Below, piece by piece: positions 1 to 3,651 of a stretch of 5,213 bases of DNA; within the stretch, counting starts at the first letter, position 1; each line of letters opens with the position of its first letter. The position numbers and the translations under genes were made by a program. Location of the stretch: NCBI GenBank assembly GCA_002049785.1, contig MUKB01000128.1, positions 1 to 5,213 of the forward strand, in the 5' to 3' direction. Source of the stretch: Caldifarciminota bacterium 4484_100 (GTDB lineage: Bacteria; Hydrothermota; Tepidihabitantia; SM23-42). The notes beneath the pieces are model-generated. The model searched no databases and was not told the DNA's origin. It saw nothing but the letters and a program-made list of their open reading frames with translations.

Positions 1-165
1 GCCAAGGTTGAGGCCCAGCGATTCCTCAAGGATGCCCAGACTGAACTCGCCCGGGTCAAGGAGGAGACAAAACTTGTTGAACACCAGAAACTTCTTCTGG
101 TCTCAGAATTCCGGGGCCTATTAGAGTCATACCTGCGTCTGCTTGAACGGCTGGAAAAAAGGTGA
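1..165 (+). CDS. DivIVA-like coiled-coil protein, C-terminal end (5' truncated)
   Basis: Frame 1 is open from the window start to the TGA at 163-165 and gives the last 54 residues of a protein that begins upstream. The segment is highly charged and helical (starting AKVEAQRFLKDAQ), with Ala/Glu/Lys-rich coiled-coil spacing. It ends in a leucine-rich tail around SEFRGLLESYLRLLERL. This resembles the C-terminal tail of DivIVA proteins, where a region of the form ...FR.RF..LI..QL.LL.. closes the coiled coil. DivIVA proteins bind curved membrane through an N-terminal domain and recruit division or pole factors; that N-terminal domain is outside the window, so the assignment rests on the tail alone. 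The stop overlaps the GTG of the next gene by four bases, so the two are probably translationally coupled. Another coiled-coil protein is possible. Confidence 0.6.
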   Translation, partial: AKVEAQRFLKDAQTELARVKEETKLVEHQKLLLVSEFRGLLESYLRLLERLEKR

Positions 166-974
166 GAAGGCGCGCAACCGAAGCGGTCAATTATATAAAG
201 AAAAGGGTTAAGAAAAAACCTTTGGTGGGAATCATCCTCGGTTCAGGCCTAGGGCGGCTTGTCAATGCCATCGCGGTTGAGCATATACTCGATTACCGTG
301 AAATTCCCAACTTCCCTGAATCTACAGTATCGTTTCATAAAGGTAGATTGATATTCGGTAGGTTGAAAAATAAGCGTATTGTTGCCATGCAGGGAAGGTT
401 CCACTATTATGAAGGCTATAGTGCACGAGAGATAACCCTGCCGGTAGTGGTGATGAAACTTTTGGGGGTGAAATATCTGATTATCTCAAATGCAAGCGGT
501 GGTCTCAATCCTGAATTTTCATCGGGTGATGTGATGTTGATTAAGGACCATATAAATCTCATTCCGGACAATCCCCTGCGGGGTAGAAACGATTCACGAC
601 TCGGTCCAAGGTTTCCTGATATGTATCATTGCTACGATAGAAAATTACTGAAACTTGCGGAAAAAGTAGCACTGGAGAAGAAGATTGTAATTAGAAAAGG
701 GGTATATGTAGCAGTGCCCGGTCCCAATCTCGAGACCGCAGCTGAATATCGATTTTTGAGAATAATCGGTGCGGACGCGGTGGGAATGTCGACAGTGCCT
801 GAGGTTATTATGGCGCGTTATCTCCGCTTGAAGGTGCTGGGTATCTCGGTAATAACGGATATGGGGATTGCCGATGCCCTGAAACCGGCAAGCCTTTTAA
901 AAATCTTGAAGGCAGCAGCTTCGGCCGAGCCGAAATTGAATCGCATAATCACCGGAGTAATCCCTTCATTATGA
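162..974 (+). CDS. Purine nucleoside phosphorylase, trimeric PNP/MTAP family, with an altered base pocket
   Basis: This 270-residue protein has the usual length for the trimeric (family II) nucleoside phosphorylases, which split purine nucleosides with phosphate into free base and ribose-1-phosphate in the cytoplasm for salvage. Visible landmarks are the phosphate loop GSGLG (27-31), HKGR (59-62), QGRFHYYEGY (77-86, with the phosphate-binding Arg79 and His81), SNASGGLN (109-116), DNPLRGRND (136-144), GPRFPDM (148-154), PGPNLETAAE (186-195, with Glu191 where PNPs bind the purine) and GMSTVPEV (208-215). Two positions are atypical. The base-contacting Asn of human PNP (Asn243) aligns with Asp233 in ITDMG. 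The 5'-hydroxyl-contacting His (His257) aligns with a hydrophobic Leu near 245. The substrate may therefore include 6-aminopurine nucleosides or methylthioadenosine. The start is GTG at 162, overlapping the upstream stop by four bases; no strong Shine-Dalgarno is visible, which fits coupling. Confidence 0.93.
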   Translation: MRRRATEAVNYIKKRVKKKPLVGIILGSGLGRLVNAIAVEHILDYREIPNFPESTVSFHKGRLIFGRLKNKRIVAMQGRFHYYEGYSAREITLPVVVMKLLGVKYLIISNASGGLNPEFSSGDVMLIKDHINLIPDNPLRGRNDSRLGPRFPDMYHCYDRKLLKLAEKVALEKKIVIRKGVYVAVPGPNLETAAEYRFLRIIGADAVGMSTVPEVIMARYLRLKVLGISVITDMGIADALKPASLLKILKAAASAEPKLNRIITGVIPSL

Positions 975-1846
975 AGCGATTAATTTTGTTGATTATTACC
1001 CTGACCTTGTCAGGCTGTGCACACAAAGAGATGCGGGTAAAGAATGCCCGCAAATTTATTCGCAACTGGGATTATGACCGTGCCCTGACCGAACTGATTT
1101 CCTTGCGTAATGAGAATGATGCTGAGGTGCAGTACCTTCTGGGACTCTGTTATTTGAAGAAGAATGAATTTGTTGAGGCGGAGAAATATTTCAAGCATTC
1201 CCTGGATATTAATAATACATTCAAGGATAGTATTGTTAATGTTTACAACAACCTTGCCCGCAATGCCATAAAGATTGATGAGCCAGAAAGGGCGCTAAAG
1301 TTCTATCAGGCGATTGCCCGACTGGTTCACGAATTTAAACAGGCATCCAATTTATCCCTTGTGGGTGATATCAATTTTGAGAAGAAGAATTATTTCGCCG
1401 CAATATCCGCCTACAGACAGGCACTGGAAATCGATTCGACCTCAAAACTGGCAAGGAGGGTTAAACATAATTTAATCAAATCTTTAATAGGTGCTGATAG
1501 TCTACATTCAGCGCTTAAACTTGCCACCCAGGAATATGAAAAACTTAAGACCGCTGCCAACCTTTTACAGCTCAGCGAAGTTAAATTTGCCCTGGGCAAG
1601 AAATATCTTGCAACTGCCCAATATGACAGTGCAGAGATTTTCTTCCAGTCGATCGTGCACAATCAGGAACCGAAGTCATTGCTTGATGACGCCTATTTTT
1701 ATCTTGGTGAAATCTATCAAACGACCGAAAGGATGGAAAAGGCGGTTTCGGCATATAAGAAGGTTTTACGCTTAGACCCTTATCAGAAAGGCCCCTTCAC
1801 CCGCAAGGCAAAGGAGCGGTTAAAGGAGCTTAAGGAGAAGTTATGA
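971..1846 (+). CDS. TPR-repeat lipoprotein of unknown function
   Basis: The 291-residue product starts with a lipoprotein signal peptide: a positively charged start (MKR), a hydrophobic core (LILLIITLTL) and a canonical lipobox LSGC with Cys16 as the lipidation site. The rest is a series of tetratricopeptide helices. The clearest repeats are roughly at 52-83 (AEVQYLLGLCYLKKNEFVEA onward), 126-157 (a GDINFEKKNYFAAI motif), 203-233 and 238-271 (AYFYLGEIYQ, ending LRLDP). More degenerate helices lie between them. TPR solenoids are protein-binding scaffolds, so a periplasmic envelope role is likely, but no specific partner can be read from the sequence. It sits directly before a BamD-like gene, overlapping it by four bases, so an accessory role in outer-membrane assembly or cell-wall organisation is a reasonable guess only. 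Its ATG overlaps the upstream stop as ATGA. A weak GGAG at 954-957 lies 13 bases upstream, rather far for an independent ribosome site. Confidence 0.88.
   Translation: MKRLILLIITLTLSGCAHKEMRVKNARKFIRNWDYDRALTELISLRNENDAEVQYLLGLCYLKKNEFVEAEKYFKHSLDINNTFKDSIVNVYNNLARNAIKIDEPERALKFYQAIARLVHEFKQASNLSLVGDINFEKKNYFAAISAYRQALEIDSTSKLARRVKHNLIKSLIGADSLHSALKLATQEYEKLKTAANLLQLSEVKFALGKKYLATAQYDSAEIFFQSIVHNQEPKSLLDDAYFYLGEIYQTTERMEKAVSAYKKVLRLDPYQKGPFTRKAKERLKELKEKL
1832..1837 (+). promoter_or_regulatory. Shine-Dalgarno site of the BamD-like gene
   Basis: AAGGAG lies five bases before the ATG at 1843, inside the end of the preceding TPR gene. It is the best ribosome binding site in the window. It shows that this organism uses Shine-Dalgarno initiation, which makes the absence of one before the DNA polymerase I gene notable. 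Confidence 0.75.
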
Positions 1847-2580
1847 GATATACTGTTGTATTAGTATTTTTCCTCTTTTCTATCTTTTGTGGAACGAAGA
1901 ATATTGTTACACCCTTGGCCCCGGGCGATGAATTCGAACGGGCGCTTTCCTATTTTGAAAACAAAAGATATGATCAGGCGATAAGCTCATTTGAGAGGAT
2001 AATATTATATCATCCGTCATCTGAATATGTTGATGATGCACAGTTCTGGCTGGGATGTTCATATTTTGAGAAGAAGGATTATGAACAGGCGATAGTAGAA
2101 TTTGACTATTTAATAAATAATTTTCCCAACACCAGTTTTCTGGAACAGGCCCTGCTTTTTCGTGCCAAGGCATATTTTTTGAAAGCACCGAACTATGACA
2201 AGGATATTTCTGAAGTGAAACGGGCGATTGAACAGTTTGATGAATTTATAAGGCAGTTTCCCAATTCGAAGTATATTGAGGAGGTGAGGGGATTGATCCT
2301 CAAGGCGCGGACCCGACTTGCCCGAAAGGAATTCGAGAATGGAAGGTTGTATATAAAATTGGGGAAACCGAAATCGGCATTGTTATATTTTAATTATGTG
2401 ATTAAAAACTATCCAGAAACCGAGGTCAGTAACGAAGCGAAATTTGAGGCGGCAAAACTCTATCAGAAGATGGATGATAAAGAGAATGCCCTGAGGTTAT
2501 ATCAGGAACTTTTAGAAAATGATATATGGAAGGAAAGGGCGGCGAAACGGATTGAGACATTGAAACAGAAGGATGAATAG
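1843..2580 (+). CDS. bamD: BamD (YfiO)-like outer-membrane assembly TPR protein
   Basis: This is a 245-residue protein, close to the usual BamD length of about 240-250, with an N-terminal hydrophobic signal (YTVVLVFFLFSIF) followed by Cys16. TPR units are visible at about 28-61 (FERALSYFENKRYDQAISSF, ending YHPSS), 63-98 (DAQFWLGCSYFEKKDYEQA, ending NFPNT), 102-141, 161-191 and 197-226. The third unit carries the BamD-type phrase AIEQFDEFIRQFPNSKYIEE (129-148), followed by a helix beginning LARKEFENGRLYIKLGK. That arrangement is what separates BamD from generic TPR proteins. In known bacteria BamD is an essential periplasmic lipoprotein that binds BamA and helps insert beta-barrel proteins. 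The sequence before Cys16 is FSIF, a poor lipobox, so lipidation is uncertain. The gene overlaps the upstream TPR gene by four bases and nadD by eight. A related YbgF/CpoB-like periplasmic TPR protein is the main alternative. Confidence 0.8.
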   Translation: MRYTVVLVFFLFSIFCGTKNIVTPLAPGDEFERALSYFENKRYDQAISSFERIILYHPSSEYVDDAQFWLGCSYFEKKDYEQAIVEFDYLINNFPNTSFLEQALLFRAKAYFLKAPNYDKDISEVKRAIEQFDEFIRQFPNSKYIEEVRGLILKARTRLARKEFENGRLYIKLGKPKSALLYFNYVIKNYPETEVSNEAKFEAAKLYQKMDDKENALRLYQELLENDIWKERAAKRIETLKQKDE

Positions 2581-3142
2581 ATACGGCATATTTGGGGGTC
2601 TTTTTGACCCTCCACATCTTGGACACCTGATTATTGCCCAGGGTGTGCTGGAGGAGTTCGGCCTAAAAAAAATTATTTTTGTTCCTGCATACAATCCACC
2701 CCATAAACACCGTTATTCAAGTTATCGGGTGAGGTGCAGGATGGTAGAGCTGGCGATAGAAGGCAACGCCAATTTTCTTCTCAGCGGTATTGAAGAGCGG
2801 ATGTCAGGAAAAACCTATACCATTGAGGTTGTGAAGAGGTTGAAACAGGAGATTAAGGGACGATTATATCTTATCATCGGGGCGGATCAATGGCTGGAGA
2901 TTAAGACCTGGAGGTCACCTGAGAAGCTGATAAGAGAATGTCAGGTGGTTGTTGTTCCCAGACCCGGATATGAACTGAATAAAGGTATACTTAGACGGAA
3001 GGGTATCTTGACCAGTCACACGCCTTTGATCGATATCTCTTCCACCCGGATAAGAAAGATGGTAAAGCAAGGTGCTAATATCCGGTATCTTGTTCCAGAA
3101 CCGGTTCTCAGATATATCCGGCGCCAGCGGTTGTATCGATAG
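2573..3142 (+). CDS. nadD: Nicotinate-nucleotide adenylyltransferase
   Basis: The enzyme transfers AMP from ATP to nicotinate mononucleotide to make deamido-NAD, a late cytoplasmic step of NAD synthesis. The 189-residue protein has the family's usual length and all the hallmarks: the nucleotide-binding GIFGGLFDPPHLGH (5-18) with its two histidines, FVPAYNPPHK (36-45), KTYTIEVV (80-87, the family's SYT region), IGADQWLEIKTW (102-113) and the adenylyl-binding ISSTRIR (155-161). The ATG at 2573 is the only sensible start, because an in-frame TGA lies at 2561-2563 and the GxFDPxHxGH motif begins at residue 5. It overlaps the end of the bamD-like gene by eight bases. Purines (AGAAGG) abut the ATG with no normal spacing, so translation is probably coupled. 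In many genomes nadD is followed by rsfS; here a long repeat region follows instead. Confidence 0.96.
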   Translation: MNRYGIFGGLFDPPHLGHLIIAQGVLEEFGLKKIIFVPAYNPPHKHRYSSYRVRCRMVELAIEGNANFLLSGIEERMSGKTYTIEVVKRLKQEIKGRLYLIIGADQWLEIKTWRSPEKLIRECQVVVVPRPGYELNKGILRRKGILTSHTPLIDISSTRIRKMVKQGANIRYLVPEPVLRYIRRQRLYR

Positions 3143-3163
3143 CCTATACTGGATACTTGATAA
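3143..3163. repeat. Short heptamer array, TGGATAC type (first block)
   Basis: Directly after the nadD stop come three 7-base units ending TGGATAC (3150-3156) and TTGATAA (3157-3163). The first (CCTATAC) is degenerate. The same unit family returns at 3306-3347, on the other side of the octamer array, so the octamers look inserted into, or grown within, a heptamer tract. Confidence 0.55.
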
Positions 3164-3173
3164 AAACATTTAG

Positions 3174-3300
3174 TCATTGGTCATTGAGTTATTGAGTCAT
3201 TAAGTCATTGGAAAAGATTTAGTCATTGAGTTATTAAGTCATTGAGTCATTGGAAAAGCATTTGTCATTTAGTCATTATGTCATTGAGTCATTGTGTCAT
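3174..3300. repeat. Octamer tandem array, consensus TCATTGAG
   Basis: About fourteen copies of an 8-base unit (TCATTGAG and variants TTATTGAG, TCATTAAG, TCATTGGA, TCATTATG) fill this stretch. They are organised at a second level. Two 42-base blocks, 3181-3222 and 3223-3264, each hold four octamers followed by a ten-base spacer starting AAAG. A third, more diverged block starts at 3265. The first copy at 3174 is one base short. Because 8 is not a multiple of 3, the array is not coding. Confidence 0.92.
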
Positions 3301-3305
3301 AGCAC

Positions 3306-3347
3306 TTGATGCTGGATTCTGGATACTGGATTCTTGATACTGGATAA
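3306..3347. repeat. Heptamer tandem array, TGGATTC/TGGATAC type (second block)
   Basis: Six consecutive 7-base units without gaps, with consensus T[GT]GAT[AT]C. The units start at 3306, 3313, 3320, 3327, 3334 and 3341. Variants are TTGATGC, TGGATTC (twice), TGGATAC, TTGATAC and a terminal TGGATAA. The unit family matches the short block right after nadD. Confidence 0.88.
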
Positions 3348-3353
3348 TAACAT

Positions 3354-3381
3354 TGTCATTCTGAATTTATTTCAGAATCTC
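3354..3381 (+). repeat. Palindromic element, copy 1
   Basis: The 28-base element begins TGTC and ends CTC. It has a perfect 8-base-pair stem, ATTCTGAA (3358-3365) with TTCAGAAT (3371-3378), around the five-base loop TTTAT. It shares flanks, stem core CTGAA/TTCAG and loop size with the copies at 3475 and 3562. No T-run follows directly, so it is not a standard terminator. Confidence 0.88.
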
Positions 3382-3395
3382 AATTAAATATTTTC

Positions 3396-3431
3396 AACCA
3401 GAGAAACCAGAAAAACGAGAAAAACCAGAAA
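3396..3431. repeat. Nonamer tandem array 1, consensus AACCAGAAA
   Basis: Four consecutive 9-base units. The first is AACCAGAGA, the second and fourth AACCAGAAA, and the third the variant AACGAGAAA. It is preceded by AAATATTTTC (3386-3395), which recurs with one change before array 2. It ends in the linker GAAAAGCATTT (3428-3438), also seen inside the octamer array. Confidence 0.9.
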
Positions 3432-3435
3432 AGCA

Positions 3436-3470
3436 TTTCGAATTTCGGAATTCGGATTTCGGATTTAAAT
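3436..3470. repeat. Heptamer tandem array, TTTCGGA type
   Basis: Five 7-base units start at 3436, 3443, 3450, 3457 and 3464. They are TTTCGAA, TTTCGGA, ATTCGGA, TTTCGGA and a decayed TTTAAAT. The unit length equals that of the TGGATTC array, but the sequence is unrelated. Confidence 0.85.
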
Positions 3471-3474
3471 AGGG

Positions 3475-3502
3475 TGTCACCCTGAACTTGTTTCAGGGTC
3501 TA
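3475..3502 (+). repeat. Palindromic element, copy 2
   Basis: Same orientation as copy 1. The stem is ACCCTGAA (3479-3486) with TTCAGGGT (3492-3499) around the loop CTTGT. The second and third stem pairs are C-G here, where copy 1 has T-A, so both arms changed together. It begins TGTC like the other copies and is followed by AAATCTTTTC and nonamer array 2. Confidence 0.9.
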
Positions 3503-3511
3503 AATCTTTTC

Positions 3512-3565
3512 AACCAGAAAAACCAGAAAAACGAGAAAAACCAGATAAACCAGAAAAACCAGAGA
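3512..3565. repeat. Nonamer tandem array 2, consensus AACCAGAAA
   Basis: Six consecutive 9-base units. The third is again AACGAGAAA, as in array 1. The fourth is AACCAGATA and the last AACCAGAGA, the last running into palindrome copy 3. The shared variant at the same place suggests that the two arrays descend from a duplicated segment. A 9-base unit keeps a reading frame, but I find no start codon or supported ORF using it. Confidence 0.9.
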
Positions 3566-3589
3566 TGCTGAAATAAATTCAGCATGACA
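3562..3589 (-). repeat. Palindromic element, copy 3 (inverted)
   Basis: Read on the minus strand this element begins TGTC and ends CTC, exactly as copy 1. Its stem is ATGCTGAA (3565-3572) with TTCAGCAT (3578-3585), and on the minus strand the loop is TTTAT, identical to copy 1. The third stem pair is G-C instead of T-A, again changed on both arms. It faces copy 2 across nonamer array 2. Confidence 0.9.
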
Positions 3590-3617
3590 GATGACCTATG
3601 GTTTCCTCAAATATCCC

Positions 3618-3645
3618 TTGCTCTGGGTAGAATATTATATATAAT
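3618..3645 (+). promoter_or_regulatory. Probable polA promoter with a -10 box next to the start codon
   Basis: A perfect TATAAT (3640-3645) sits 16 bases after a weak -35 candidate, TTGCTC (3618-3623). With a usual 7-base distance from the -10 box, transcription would begin at about 3652, the A of the polA ATG. The surrounding 25 bases are almost pure A/T, so a chance match is possible; the perfect hexamer and its position at the end of the repeat region support it moderately. Confidence 0.5.
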
Positions 3646-3651
3646 AAATTT

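Larger units (their letters stand above)
3143..3651. other. Gene-free repeat mosaic between nadD and polA
   Basis: I see no credible gene on either strand here. About 430 of the 509 bases consist of short-unit tandem arrays (units of 7, 8 and 9 bases) and three palindromic elements, each listed separately. The remaining unexplained sequence is short linkers plus about 60 bases before polA that hold its probable promoter. Units of 7 and 8 bases cannot keep a reading frame, which argues against coding. No tRNA or rRNA fold is evident, nor a terminator with a T-run directly after a stem. Confidence 0.9.

Noticed and set aside
1010..1198. Minus-strand reading frames opposite the TPR, BamD-like, nadD and polA genes
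   Set aside because: They lie fully opposite well-supported genes, have no recognisable motifs or ribosome sites, and encode low-quality compositions. They are shadows of the plus-strand codons.
1491..1775. Plus-strand 94-codon frame inside the TPR lipoprotein gene
   Set aside because: It is out of frame within a continuous TPR coding region that has clear repeats on both sides, and its product resembles no family.
2573..2580. Frameshift joining the BamD-like gene to nadD
   Set aside because: Both proteins have their full family length and intact motifs, so the eight-base overlap is ordinary operon packing.
3354..3381. Rho-independent terminator of the nadD operon
   Set aside because: The stem is AT-rich, and about a dozen bases separate it from the first T-run. 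It lies more than 200 bases after the nadD stop, and the family recurs in both orientations. Copy 2, with more G-C pairs and a nearby TTTT, could still slow transcription, but the evidence is weak.
3174..3565. CRISPR array
   Set aside because: Units are 7-9 bases with no unique spacers of 25-40 bases between them, and no cas gene is nearby. The 42-base blocks repeat throughout instead of alternating repeat and unique spacer.
3396..3565. Coding sequence using the nonamer repeats (Asn-Gln-Lys type peptide)
   Set aside because: A 9-base unit would stay in frame, but no start codon with a ribosome site leads into either array, and the heptamers and palindromes between them break the frame.
3143..3651. 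Small RNA, riboswitch or tRNA in the gap before polA
   Set aside because: Apart from the three short hairpins, the region is low-complexity tandem repeat. I recognise no tRNA fold, T-box or known riboswitch core.
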